Shown: positions 43,559 to 52,241, numbered from the stretch's first letter. The stretch: DNA of 64,000 nt from Bacteroidales bacterium UBA6397 (GCA_002439875.1 DJQB01000013.1:17827-81826); one strand, 5' to 3'. Notes: generated from the sequence alone by a model not told the origin. Numbers and translations: made by a program.

Positions 43559-46500
43559 ATGGCAAATGAACTGACAAATCCAGACTATTTGTTTGAGGTC
43601 AGCTGGGAAGTGTGCAACAAGGTCGGTGGGATCTACACCGTGATCGCTACCAAGTCTCTATACCTGAAGCAGCAGCTTCACAACCACCACATCCTGATTG
43701 GCCCCGATGTCTGGATGGACACTGAAAACAATCCGGATTTCATCGAGGATCAGCATCTGTACAGTATGTGGAAGGCGCAGGCCGCATCTGAGGGAATCCG
43801 AGTAAGAATAGGCAGATGGAACGTTCCCGGGAATCCCATCGCGATATTAGTGGACTTTAAGCAATTTCTTACAGTCCAGAATGACATACTGTCGAAGTAC
43901 TGGGAGTGCTTCAAGGTCGATTCCATCACCGGAAATTGGGATTACAAGGAAAATTTCTTGTTTGGCTACGCTGCCGGAAAAGTGATAGAGAGCTTCAGGA
44001 ACTTCAACCTGAGCGCGTCTGACAAGGTTTTGGCACAGTTCCATGAATGGCAGACAGGGGCGGGACTCCTTTACCTTAAATATAAGCAGCTACCTGTCGC
44101 TACCGTCTTCACGACCCATGCCACGGTGGTAGGACGCTGCATCGCCGGCAACAACCTGCCTCTGTACGATTCGATGAATCTTTACGATGGAGACCAGAAG
44201 GCCCGACAGTTCAATGTGATTGCCCGTCACTCACTTGAGAAGAAATCGGCTCAGAACGCTGACATATTTACAACAGTCAGTGAAATTACCGCGAAAGAGT
44301 GTGAGCGGTTCCTCCAACGCAAGGTGGATGTCGTGACACCGAACGGCTTCGAGAACAGTTTCACTCCGGCCACGGATGAGGAATATGACGGGAAACGCCG
44401 CGCCGCGCGTGCCAAGTTGATAGAGGTCGCCACAGCGATGTCGGGCGAGGAGGTGTCAAAGGATGCTATTCTCATAGGCATCGGTGGACGTTATGAATAT
44501 CGTAACAAAGGCATTGATGTCTTCATCGACGCTCTCAAGAAGCTTCAGGACACCGAGGCGCAAGGTCGTGACATTCAGGCGTTCATCATGATTCCTTCCG
44601 GCCACAACGGAGCCGACAAGGATCTGGTCGCCAAACTCTCCGGTACCGGTTCAGCGGACTACACAACACAGGTCTCCCACTATCTGATGGACAGTGAATA
44701 TGATGCCATCACCCATCGATTCAAGGAGTTGGGCCTTTCCAATGCCAAGGGAAGCCGCGTGAAGGTCTATTTCATTCCATCCTATCTGAACGGAGCTGAC
44801 GGTGTGTTCAACATGAAGTACTACGACCTGCTCGTGGGCCTTGACCTGACTCTCTTCCCGTCATATTACGAACCGTGGGGCTACACTCCGTTGGAGAGCC
44901 TTGCGTTCAGCATTCCGTCACTTACCACAAGTCTGGCCGGATTCGGCCTTTGGGTAAGGTCGCATTATGACAAGGAGCATCCCGGCATCACTGTCCTTGA
45001 CAGAAATGACTCGAACTATTTCGAGGTCGTTGATGGAGTCGTGGCTAGAATCAAGGAGGTTGCCGCCCTTGACAGCGAAGGCCGCAAGGCCTATATGGCC
45101 TCTGCCAAGGATGTCTCCACGATAGCCTTGTGGGAAAAACAGATCCAGTATTACAAGGAAGCATATTCAAAGGCCATTGAGAAAGTTGTCGAGGCCAAAG
45201 GTGCTTTCCCGGATGAACTAAATGAAGAAAAAACAATGGCTTACAAGAAGATAGAAATCAACAACCCTACATGGAAGAGTGTGATGGTGACCCGTCACCT
45301 TCCAGAGACAATCTCCGGACTTGAGACCCTTTCCAAGAACCTTTGGTGGTGCTGGAATGAGTCCGCCAAGTCCCTTTTCAAATCAATCGACCCTGAGATT
45401 TGGCACGACACCAACCATAATCCTATGGCCTTGCTTGACGCTGTGAGCCTCAAGAGATTCAAGACCTTGGCAAAGGACGAGGCTTTTCTTGGGGAACTCA
45501 AGTCCGTTATGGACGAGTTCAACGCCTATATGGCCCTCAAGGCTGAGCGCAAGGATCCTTCCATAGCGTATTTCTGTATGGAATATGGTCTTGACACCTC
45601 ATTGAAGATCTACTCTGGCGGTCTCGGACTTCTGGCTGGTGACTATCTCAAGGAGACCAGCGACATGAATGTCAACCTTGTGGCTGTCGGTCTTCTGTAC
45701 CGTTACGGCTATTTCACCCAGATCATCACCGGTCAAGGTGAGCAGGTCGCCCGTTACGATGCGCAGGACTTCACGAAAATTCCTGCCGAGCCTGTGATGG
45801 ATGCTTCCGGCAACTGGAAGACCGCAAGTGTCGCTTTTCCGGGAAGAACGATAACTGCAAGGATATGGAAGGTGGCTGTGGGGCGTACTGATCTCTATCT
45901 GCTTGACACAGACTATGAAGCGAACTCTCCGGAGGATCGTCAGGTGACATATCACCTCTACGGAGGCGACTGGGAGAACCGCCTGAAGCAGGAACTGCTG
46001 CTCGGAGTCGGCGGCATCAGGGCCCTCAGAAACCTTGGCATCAATCCTCAGATCTACCATTGCAACGAGGGACACGCCGCGTTCACCGGACTTGAGAGGC
46101 TTCGTGAGTATATTCAGAATGACAATCTTGACTTCGGAGAGGCTCTTGAGGTCGTAAGGGCTTCCTCGCTATTCACCACCCACACTCCTGTGCCGGCAGG
46201 CCACGATGCTTTCGATGAGGGCCTGTTGAGAAAATATATCGGCCACTATCCTCAGCGCCTGAAGGTTGATTGGGAGACCATGATGGGGCTTGGCAAAGTG
46301 AACGGATGTGATGTGAACGAGGAGTTCTCTATGAGCATCCTTGCCGCCAATCTTTCGCAGAATGTCAACGGTGTCTCGATGCTTCACGGCAAGGTGAGCC
46401 GGGAGATATTCAGCAAGATGTACCCTGGTTATCTGCCTGAGGAGCTGTTCATCAGTTATGTTACCAACGGTGTGCACTATCCGACCTGGGCCGCGGCTGA

Positions 46501-47800
46501 GTGGAAGAAGATCCACGCCCGTGTGTTCGGATCTGAGTTCGCAACCCATCACTACGACAAATCCTGCTTCGAGGGCATCTACAAAGTCGCTGACTCCGAA
46601 ATATGGGAGACCAGAAAGATCCTCAAGAAGAGGCTAATCGACATTGTGAAGGAGCGTATCTCGGATCCTGCCCAGTGTAACCATTACTCTCCGAGTCAGA
46701 TCGTGGCGATCAAGGAGAACCTTCGTGACGATGTGCTGACAATCGGCTTCGCCCGTCGTTTCGCGACCTACAAGAGGGGAACCCTTCTGTTCACCGACCT
46801 TGACAGACTCGATGCCATCGTCAACGATCCGAAACATCCTGTGCAGTTCCTGTTCGCAGGCAAGGCTCACCCTGCCGACAAGGCCGGACAGGATCTCATC
46901 AAGCAGATCATCGAGATCTCCAAGCAGGATCGTTTTGTCGGAAAGATCGTCTTCATCCCGGGTTATGACATTTCACTTGCCAAAAGACTCGTCCAGGGAG
47001 TCGATGTCTGGATGAACAATCCTACAAGGCCTCTGGAGGCTTCAGGAACATCCGGAGAGAAGGCAGCGATGAACGGTGTGATGCACTTCTCGGTGCTTGA
47101 CGGCTGGTGGGTCGAGGGCTATAAGCCAGGCGCCGGCTGGGCTCTTCCTCTTGAGCGTACCTACGATGACCAGAACTACCAGAACGAGCTTGACGCCGCC
47201 ACGATATACACCACGATCGAGAACGAGATCGCTCCTGCCTACTACGACGTGGACAAGACTCTCGGTCTTTCTCCTACGTGGGTAGGCTACATCAAGAACA
47301 CCGTTGCGCAGGTGGCCAACAACTTCACCACTAACAGGATGCTGACCGACTACTGCAAACAGTACTATATTCCTCAGTCAGAGCGCTCAGTCAATATGGT
47401 CGCTGATGACTACAAGATGGCCCGCGTAATCTCTGCCTGGAAGAAAAAGGCGCGCCGTGAATGGCAGAACGTTGAGGTAATCTCCCAGACCCAGCCTGAT
47501 TCGTCATACACCCTTTCAGAGTCAAACGCCTTGACCTCGGAGGTTGTCCTTAATCTGGGAGACCTTTCTCCGGAGGACATCGGTGTGGAGATGTTGTTCG
47601 CGACGACTGACGTGAAGCATCAGCTTCATATTCAGGAAAAATGCGATTTCAGCGTGGTTGATTTCAATGACGGTGTCGCCAAGTACCGCGCGTCCATCCT
47701 TCCGGACAGGACCGGTATGTACCAGGTGGCAATCCGTATGTACGCCAAGAACCCTTTGCTGCCTCACAGGCAGGATTTTGAACTGGTAAAATGGTTATAG
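43559..47800 (+). CDS. Glycogen synthase (GT3)-alpha-glucan phosphorylase (GT35) fusion
   Basis: One 1413-residue protein holds opposing activities. Residues 1-550 are a GT3-type (eukaryote-like) glycogen synthase: FEVSWEVCNKVGGIYTV, FTTHATVVGRCIAGN, GGRYEYRNKGIDVF and LFPSYYEPWGYTPLESLAF. Residues about 560-1413 are a bacterial alpha-glucan phosphorylase: WWCWNESAKSLF, AYFCMEYGLD, SGGLGLLAGDYLK, HCNEGHAAF, and the pyridoxal-phosphate lysine in EASGTSGEKAAMNGV followed by DGWWVEGY. The junction contains an in-frame ATG at 45236 preceded by a purine-rich stretch, and the part from there is exactly of stand-alone phosphorylase size (854 residues). This suggests a fused pair or internal initiation. 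It overlaps ribF by 10 nt. No ADP-glucose pyrophosphorylase is in the window. Confidence 0.93.
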   Translation: MANELTNPDYLFEVSWEVCNKVGGIYTVIATKSLYLKQQLHNHHILIGPDVWMDTENNPDFIEDQHLYSMWKAQAASEGIRVRIGRWNVPGNPIAILVDFKQFLTVQNDILSKYWECFKVDSITGNWDYKENFLFGYAAGKVIESFRNFNLSASDKVLAQFHEWQTGAGLLYLKYKQLPVATVFTTHATVVGRCIAGNNLPLYDSMNLYDGDQKARQFNVIARHSLEKKSAQNADIFTTVSEITAKECERFLQRKVDVVTPNGFENSFTPATDEEYDGKRRAARAKLIEVATAMSGEEVSKDAILIGIGGRYEYRNKGIDVFIDALKKLQDTEAQGRDIQAFIMIPSGHNGADKDLVAKLSGTGSADYTTQVSHYLMDSEYDAITHRFKELGLSNAKGSRVKVYFIPSYLNGADGVFNMKYYDLLVGLDLTLFPSYYEPWGYTPLESLAFSIPSLTTSLAGFGLWVRSHYDKEHPGITVLDRNDSNYFEVVDGVVARIKEVAALDSEGRKAYMASAKDVSTIALWEKQIQYYKEAYSKAIEKVVEAKGAFPDELNEEKTMAYKKIEINNPTWKSVMVTRHLPETISGLETLSKNLWWCWNESAKSLFKSIDPEIWHDTNHNPMALLDAVSLKRFKTLAKDEAFLGELKSVMDEFNAYMALKAERKDPSIAYFCMEYGLDTSLKIYSGGLGLLAGDYLKETSDMNVNLVAVGLLYRYGYFTQIITGQGEQVARYDAQDFTKIPAEPVMDASGNWKTASVAFPGRTITARIWKVAVGRTDLYLLDTDYEANSPEDRQVTYHLYGGDWENRLKQELLLGVGGIRALRNLGINPQIYHCNEGHAAFTGLERLREYIQNDNLDFGEALEVVRASSLFTTHTPVPAGHDAFDEGLLRKYIGHYPQRLKVDWETMMGLGKVNGCDVNEEFSMSILAANLSQNVNGVSMLHGKVSREIFSKMYPGYLPEELFISYVTNGVHYPTWAAAEWKKIHARVFGSEFATHHYDKSCFEGIYKVADSEIWETRKILKKRLIDIVKERISDPAQCNHYSPSQIVAIKENLRDDVLTIGFARRFATYKRGTLLFTDLDRLDAIVNDPKHPVQFLFAGKAHPADKAGQDLIKQIIEISKQDRFVGKIVFIPGYDISLAKRLVQGVDVWMNNPTRPLEASGTSGEKAAMNGVMHFSVLDGWWVEGYKPGAGWALPLERTYDDQNYQNELDAATIYTTIENEIAPAYYDVDKTLGLSPTWVGYIKNTVAQVANNFTTNRMLTDYCKQYYIPQSERSVNMVADDYKMARVISAWKKKARREWQNVEVISQTQPDSSYTLSESNALTSEVVLNLGDLSPEDIGVEMLFATTDVKHQLHIQEKCDFSVVDFNDGVAKYRASILPDRTGMYQVAIRMYAKNPLLPHRQDFELVKWL

Positions 47801-48684
47801 CGACCGGATTCTTTGACGGTGTCCACATCGGGCACCGTTTTGTGATTGAGCGGCTTGTGAATGCGGCCAGGGAGAGGGGCGACCAAAGCATGGTCGTCAC
47901 TTTCTGGCCACATCCCCGCAACGTGCTTCAGGACGATGCCCGCAACCTGCGGCTTCTCACCTCTCTGGATGAGAAGAAGACGATGCTGAAGGTCCTAGGC
48001 GTGGATCACGTAGAGGTGCTGCCTTTCACCAAAGAGTTCAGCAGATTGACTACCCGGGAATATTTCCGTGATGTCCTCATCGCCCGTTTCGGGGCGAAGG
48101 CTGTCCTGATTGGTTACGACAACAGGATGGGATGTGATCCGCAGGCTCCAGAATCGATTGAGAGAATCGCTGAAGAAGAAGGACTTGATGTCATTCGCCT
48201 GGGAAGTGTCTCTTCTCCTGCGGGAGTTATCGTCAGCTCCACGAAGATCCGTGAGGCTGTCGCTGCCGGGGAGATGGAAGTTGCGGCTGCGATGCTTGGG
48301 TATGAATATTCATTGTTAGGTGTGGTCGTGGCCGGCAACCGTCTTGGCCGCACGATTGGATTCCCGACAGCGAACATTCAGCTCTACGAGCCGTTGAAAC
48401 TGGTTCCCGGCAATGGTGTCTATTCGGTTGAGGCCGAGACCCTTGGCCGAAGGTTCAAGGGAATGTGCAACATTGGTGTCCGTCCGACCGTCCGCTCTGG
48501 TGGCCAGCGCACCATAGAGACCAATATCTTCGATTTCAACGAGGACATCTACGGTCTCGACCTCAGGGTAACATTCCACCGCAAGATCCGTGACGAGCAC
48601 CGCTTCGATTCCATCGATGCCCTCCAGGCCCAGCTCGCCGCCGACAAGGCTCGCATTCTCGGTTGCCAAAGCTTTAATCTTTAA
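47791..48684 (+). CDS. ribF: Bifunctional riboflavin kinase/FAD synthetase
   Basis: Makes FMN and FAD from riboflavin. The N-terminal FAD-synthetase half has GFFDGVHIGHR at residues 6-16 (nucleotidyl-transfer motif), VVTFWPHPRNVL and VSSTKIREAV. The C-terminal flavokinase half has GRTIGFPTANI, GVYSVEAETLG and NIGVRPTV. The N-terminus is shorter than in most RibF proteins, starting directly before the GxFDGVHxGH motif (about 10-15 residues fewer). The ATG overlaps the end of the glycogen fusion by 10 nt, which makes co-translation likely. It is the last gene before the AT-rich accessory island. Confidence 0.94.
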   Translation: MVIATGFFDGVHIGHRFVIERLVNAARERGDQSMVVTFWPHPRNVLQDDARNLRLLTSLDEKKTMLKVLGVDHVEVLPFTKEFSRLTTREYFRDVLIARFGAKAVLIGYDNRMGCDPQAPESIERIAEEEGLDVIRLGSVSSPAGVIVSSTKIREAVAAGEMEVAAAMLGYEYSLLGVVVAGNRLGRTIGFPTANIQLYEPLKLVPGNGVYSVEAETLGRRFKGMCNIGVRPTVRSGGQRTIETNIFDFNEDIYGLDLRVTFHRKIRDEHRFDSIDALQAQLAADKARILGCQSFNL

Positions 48685-48769
48685 TATAGGCCTCACGGTC
48701 GCTGATCCTGCGGTTCGACAGGGCTAACCAACCATCGAAACGACCATTGCACAAGAATCTTTCCAATGA

Positions 48770-48840
48770 TAGGCGATGCCCCTCTCCTCCAGAATTTTGC
48801 ACGTTACCAAAATTCTTGGGAGGAGAGGGGCACTCGCCTA
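48770..48840 (+). repeat. Large near-perfect inverted repeat after ribF
   Basis: Left arm taggcga, tgcccctctcctcc, agaattttg pairs with the right arm running back from 48840. There are 7 + 14 + 9 base pairs, interrupted by bulges of 1 and 2 nt, around a loop of about 10 nt. No T run follows. It lies 86 nt past ribF at the edge of the accessory island, so it may be a transcript end, a mobile-element end or a fold-back repeat. Confidence 0.7.
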
Positions 48841-48946
48841 TAGAAACATCCTTTTGTAATGCCTTACGTTATTCAATGAAAAACGAGCAAACGCATTACT
48901 CTTTATCGGGGATCTTGAACTGATGCGCCAGTTTTATCTGACATAC

Positions 48947-48977
48947 AAGATTGCGAAATCGTCGATTTCGCAATCTT
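48947..48977 (-). terminator. Perfect 14-bp hairpin downstream of the endonuclease gene
   Basis: aagattgcgaaatc, loop gtc and the exact complement gatttcgcaatctt form a strong hairpin. It lies between ribF and the convergent endonuclease gene and could end transcripts from either side. Only short T runs flank it. The rest of 48685-49100 shows no gene that I can support. Confidence 0.5.
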
Positions 48978-49100
48978 TGATTTGGACTCATTACATATTG
49001 ATGTGTATTTCTGACCACTAATAACTGGCCTATTTGAACTTGAAGAGGCCAACAATTGAAACCAAAAAGAACAGAACAAGCTGTTCGATTCGATGTTGTA

Positions 49101-50531
49101 TCAGAGGTCAAGAAGTTTTAGCAGGTTAGGCATATGGAATCTGAATTTGAAACATACCCTTCCGGAATGAACTTGAAATTCGCCAATAGTGAGACCATTA
49201 TATTTTACTGTATTACTTTCATTCCATTCATCAATCGTAGGCTTCGTGAAAGAGAAATTACTTTTCTCCCATTTGTACGACTTGATTTTTGAGCTTTCTA
49301 TCACTTTGAACGAAAAACTATCTTTTTCTCGATAAATCCACAATAGCCAATCGGAATCCATTAGGTGGGATAAATAAATAGGCATAATCTCATCAATATG
49401 TTTATAGACCATTTCTTTAAAGTCTGCATTATGGACTCTTTCTATATCAGGTTTGAAGAATAGTCTGAAATAATGAAGGCAAGTTTCTGCTCCCGGTTGA
49501 CCAACTTCTGGCGGGCACACCATTTTACCTTTGTTCGATTTTACTGAAAGGGTCTTGTTCCCTTCTAGTACGAAATCATATGGACATTTGCTGTTCTCTC
49601 CTCTTGGTCCAGACTCTGATCCTGTGTGTTTGATCGCCTTTGGCATACTTCGGAATGCTTGCCTTACAACAGGAATTATTTCGTTCTCAAGAGAAGGTGA
49701 CACTCTAGAGCCAAAGCTGTATGGCCGGGCAAGATTAAATACTTTGCATATTGCTGACTCTACTGACATACCTAAGGTCTCTGTTGTCTCCTTTATTTTG
49801 ACTATCCAAACAGGAATTTTCGAGACAATGAACCTAAACTTGAAGAATCGTTTAGAATGGATTTGTATTTCGGCTACAGAGATACCGTGATATTTTAGCG
49901 TAGTGCTTTCTTTCCAGTCTTTTAATTCTTTTGTGAAAGTAAATTCTCCCCTGTCAAATGATAGTTCACCTAATTCATCAGCCCTGATAATACTGATATT
50001 TTCTGGATTTTGCCTGTCAACAAAAACGGTATAGTCTGATTTGAATAAATAATATGCGAAATCAGGGAACACTTCATGGATGTGAAAATAGATTAGTTTC
50101 TTTACATCTTCTTGAGTTCGTATTTCTCCTCCGTAAATGTCTGAAAAAAAGTCAGTGAGCACATGTGGGCCAGCTTGTCCCAATGTCCTAGGTGCCACCT
50201 TATCGCTGCCTTTTGTGGTTCTGATTGACAAAGTCTTACCGTTTTCAAGTAAGAAATTATGAGGAGATGTCGTCTGCCCCGAAGTTATATATCCGTCTGT
50301 ATAGGTGAGATACTCTTTGATTTTTGATGGTAGTATTCCTTCGATCCTTTTGCATATTGTCAAAAGTTCTTTGTCGTATCTATCGTTGTAGTTTGAACGA
50401 AAGTGTTCTGCCGCAGTGTGGTTAACGTATACGCCTGCCCGATCACAGAGCATTGATTGGAGGGATATGCCAAAGTCAGCATTATTTGAAGGAGCAGTCC
50501 CTTCTCCTGAATTCAAAATTGGATAAGCCAT
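49101..50531 (-). CDS. Putative type II restriction endonuclease made of two homologous halves
   Basis: A 476-residue cytoplasmic protein divergent from a C5 methyltransferase, so a restriction enzyme is the best guess. It contains an internal duplication: residues about 90-240 and 317-468 share the order LxxxKTLSxxxxKG, GQxG, (Y/F)xHI(H/D)E, DW(K)ExxTxKYxG and ExQxHSxRxxFKFRF. The second half has D319 and SVK at 329-331; the first half has N92 and SIR at 102-104. Both halves keep an ExQ triad (221-223 and 451-453), a motif used by some PD-(D/E)XK enzymes such as BglII. Which residues are catalytic is unresolved. Composition is AT-rich, unlike the flanking housekeeping genes. I do not recognise a named isoschizomer family. 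Confidence 0.6.
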   Translation of the reverse strand: MAYPILNSGEGTAPSNNADFGISLQSMLCDRAGVYVNHTAAEHFRSNYNDRYDKELLTICKRIEGILPSKIKEYLTYTDGYITSGQTTSPHNFLLENGKTLSIRTTKGSDKVAPRTLGQAGPHVLTDFFSDIYGGEIRTQEDVKKLIYFHIHEVFPDFAYYLFKSDYTVFVDRQNPENISIIRADELGELSFDRGEFTFTKELKDWKESTTLKYHGISVAEIQIHSKRFFKFRFIVSKIPVWIVKIKETTETLGMSVESAICKVFNLARPYSFGSRVSPSLENEIIPVVRQAFRSMPKAIKHTGSESGPRGENSKCPYDFVLEGNKTLSVKSNKGKMVCPPEVGQPGAETCLHYFRLFFKPDIERVHNADFKEMVYKHIDEIMPIYLSHLMDSDWLLWIYREKDSFSFKVIESSKIKSYKWEKSNFSFTKPTIDEWNESNTVKYNGLTIGEFQVHSGRVCFKFRFHMPNLLKLLDL

Positions 50532-50630
50532 ATTTAATTGTTTTATATAATATCATATTATGGTGCTATTGTCCTTGCCAATAGCAATGTCATTATTTTT
50601 ATTTATCAGATATTTACTTGCTTACTTATA

Positions 50631-50638
50631 CAAAAATA
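50631..50638 (-). promoter_or_regulatory. Possible -7 element of the endonuclease gene
   Basis: Minus-strand TATTTTTG fits TAnnTTTG but lies in a very AT-rich stretch 100 nt before the ATG, and no -33 element is spaced correctly. Weak. Confidence 0.25.
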
Positions 50639-50724
50639 TAAAATTAAATATATTGCTAAAGCATATGTCGGCATAGTGCACTTATTTTTTTTCGAAAGGA
50701 CATCATATTTAGGATTATTTGTCA

Positions 50725-50732
50725 TATATTTG
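50725..50732 (+). promoter_or_regulatory. -7 element of the methyltransferase gene
   Basis: TATATTTG matches the consensus and ends 21 nt before the ATG at 50754. This argues against the longer open frame that begins at 50538. The -33 element is not evident. Confidence 0.55.
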
Positions 50733-50753
50733 TACCATGTAAAGTGGACAAAT

Positions 50754-52067
50754 ATGGACAATACTAAAGATTTTTATTCAATCTCGGATGTGGCGAATCA
50801 TCTCGGACTATCAATTAAAACTATAAGAAGGCACATTGCTGCTGGTACCCTCGTGGCTGTGAAAGTGGGTAATGTATATCGTATCCCCAAGTATGCTCTT
50901 ATTCGGTTTATCAATAAATGCCATAACCTAAACAATCAAAGCAACGCAAGACCTATATATAATATTAGAGGAGAAAAGGAAGATTCCGCGAATGGTGTTG
51001 ATTCTCAAAATAAGGAGTCATCCCATGAACCAAATTGGGTTGATATTTCGAAAGAATGGGAAAGATATGAGAAGCAAAATATGACTTTCGTGGATCTCTT
51101 TTGCGGTGCAGGAGGACTCAGCAAGGGGTTGGAGATGTCTGGATTTGAAGGAGTATGCGGCCTTGATTGGTTTAAGGAGGCAGGTATGACATACAGAAGG
51201 AATTTCCACCATAAACACATTGAGGGTGATATTACCAAACCTGAGGTGAAAAAAGATTTTTATGACACTGTAAGAGAAGGCTTGAAAGGTAGGCAACTTA
51301 CTGTTGTCGCAGGAGGATTCCCTTGCCAAGGTTTTTCTATGGCCGGCAACAGAATTGTTAACGATCCTCGCAATTCTCTTTATAAGGAAATGTTAGAAAT
51401 TGTCAAAAAACTTCAGCCAGAGTATGTCATTTGTGAGAATGTGACAGGACTCAGGACTATGCTTAATGGAGGAGTTGAAAGAAAAATAATTTCTGACTTT
51501 GAGGAAGCTGGGTACAAAATGAATGTCGCAACATTATGTGCGGCGGACTATTATACTCCTCAAAAACGTCAAAGGGTTATATTCATTGGAAATAGGATAG
51601 GGGCTACTAATTATCACCCCAAGCCGATTCTTACTAAGGATAATTATAAGACTACAGGAGAGGCGATTGCTGACTTGATTAATCATCCTGTGGATCCGGC
51701 TTTTAATCATGTTCCCACGAAGCATCGACCTGATATGGCTCAGAGAATGCTTGATCTTCCGGAAGGAAAAAGCCTGTATAAGGGATATTCAGATGCCTGG
51801 AAAAAGTGTCCATGGAATGAGGCCTCTTGCACAATAAAAGAAAATCATGGTGGTGTGAATATTCATCCGATACTTCCACGTGTGCTTACTGCGAGGGAGA
51901 TGGCAAGATTGCAATCCTTCCCTGATGATTTTATTTTTGAAGGAAATAAGAACAAGCAACTTGTACAGATAGGCAATGCTGTTCCTCCTCTTTTAGGAAA
52001 GGCAATAGGCTTGGCAATACAGAAGTCATACTTCGAGAAGAAAATAAAGAAGAATCCTATAATATAG
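50754..52067 (+). CDS. DNA (cytosine-5) methyltransferase with N-terminal helix-turn-helix
   Basis: A 437-residue fusion. Residues about 5-60 (FYSISDVANHLGLSIKTIRRHIAAGTLVAVKVGNVYRIPK) form an excisionase/MerR-like helix-turn-helix domain. After a polar linker, the C5-MTase starts near residue 108: motif I VDLFCGAGGLSKG, motif IV GGFPCQGFS with the catalytic Cys, motif VI ENV, motif VIII QKRQRVIFIG and motif X QIGNAVPPLLGKAIG. The target-recognition region between VIII and IX is short. It protects DNA against the divergent endonuclease and may repress its own or that gene through the HTH domain. The start at 50754 is favoured because a -7 element lies just before it. Lys/Ile-rich AT-rich codons point to horizontal transfer. 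Confidence 0.9.
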   Translation: MDNTKDFYSISDVANHLGLSIKTIRRHIAAGTLVAVKVGNVYRIPKYALIRFINKCHNLNNQSNARPIYNIRGEKEDSANGVDSQNKESSHEPNWVDISKEWERYEKQNMTFVDLFCGAGGLSKGLEMSGFEGVCGLDWFKEAGMTYRRNFHHKHIEGDITKPEVKKDFYDTVREGLKGRQLTVVAGGFPCQGFSMAGNRIVNDPRNSLYKEMLEIVKKLQPEYVICENVTGLRTMLNGGVERKIISDFEEAGYKMNVATLCAADYYTPQKRQRVIFIGNRIGATNYHPKPILTKDNYKTTGEAIADLINHPVDPAFNHVPTKHRPDMAQRMLDLPEGKSLYKGYSDAWKKCPWNEASCTIKENHGGVNIHPILPRVLTAREMARLQSFPDDFIFEGNKNKQLVQIGNAVPPLLGKAIGLAIQKSYFEKKIKKNPII

Positions 52068-52093
52068 TGTCGGAAAGCTGCTTTGACTTATAA

Positions 52094-52130
52094 TGCGCCA
52101 AAACTGATGATTTTTATTGGTTTTGGCGCA
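52094..52130 (+). repeat. Palindromic unit 1 upstream of the AAA ATPase gene
   Basis: Arms tgcgccaaaac (52094-52104) and gttttggcgca (52120-52130) are perfect complements with a 15-nt AT-rich loop. The unit is related in arms, loop and length (35 nt core) to a second palindrome 53 nt downstream. A possible operator or element end. Confidence 0.6.
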
Positions 52131-52144
52131 CTTTCAGCCTTGAA

Positions 52145-52185
52145 AACGCGCCAAAACTATCAATTTTTCATCGATTTGGCGCGTT
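52145..52185 (+). repeat. Palindromic unit 2 beside the ATPase promoter
   Basis: Arms aacgcgccaaa (52145-52155) and tttggcgcgtt (52175-52185) pair perfectly over a 19-nt loop. It shares the core gcgccaaaact and ggcgc with unit 1. Its right arm ends 4 nt before the -33 element of the ATPase gene, a classic operator position. Confidence 0.6.
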
Positions 52186-52189
52186 ATTG

Positions 52190-52221
52190 TTTGTCATTCT
52201 GAATCCTTTCTTGTATATTTG
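52190..52221 (+). promoter_or_regulatory. Bacteroides-type promoter of the AAA ATPase gene
   Basis: TTTG (52190-52193), 20-nt spacer, TATATTTG (52214-52221): a full consensus match. Transcription would start near 52228. This makes the ATG at 52242 the start and rules out the GTG at 52221, which lies inside the promoter. Confidence 0.8.
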
Positions 52222-52241
52222 TGAGCGTTAAGTATGTCGAT

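Noticed and set aside
50538..50753. Longer N-terminus for the HTH-methyltransferase
   Set aside because: The added residues are hydrophobic AT-rich translation of the intergenic region, and a consensus -7 element lies inside it just before the ATG at 50754.
52221..52241. GTG start for the AAA ATPase
   Set aside because: The GTG overlaps the -7 element TATATTTG; the ATG at 52242 fits the promoter.
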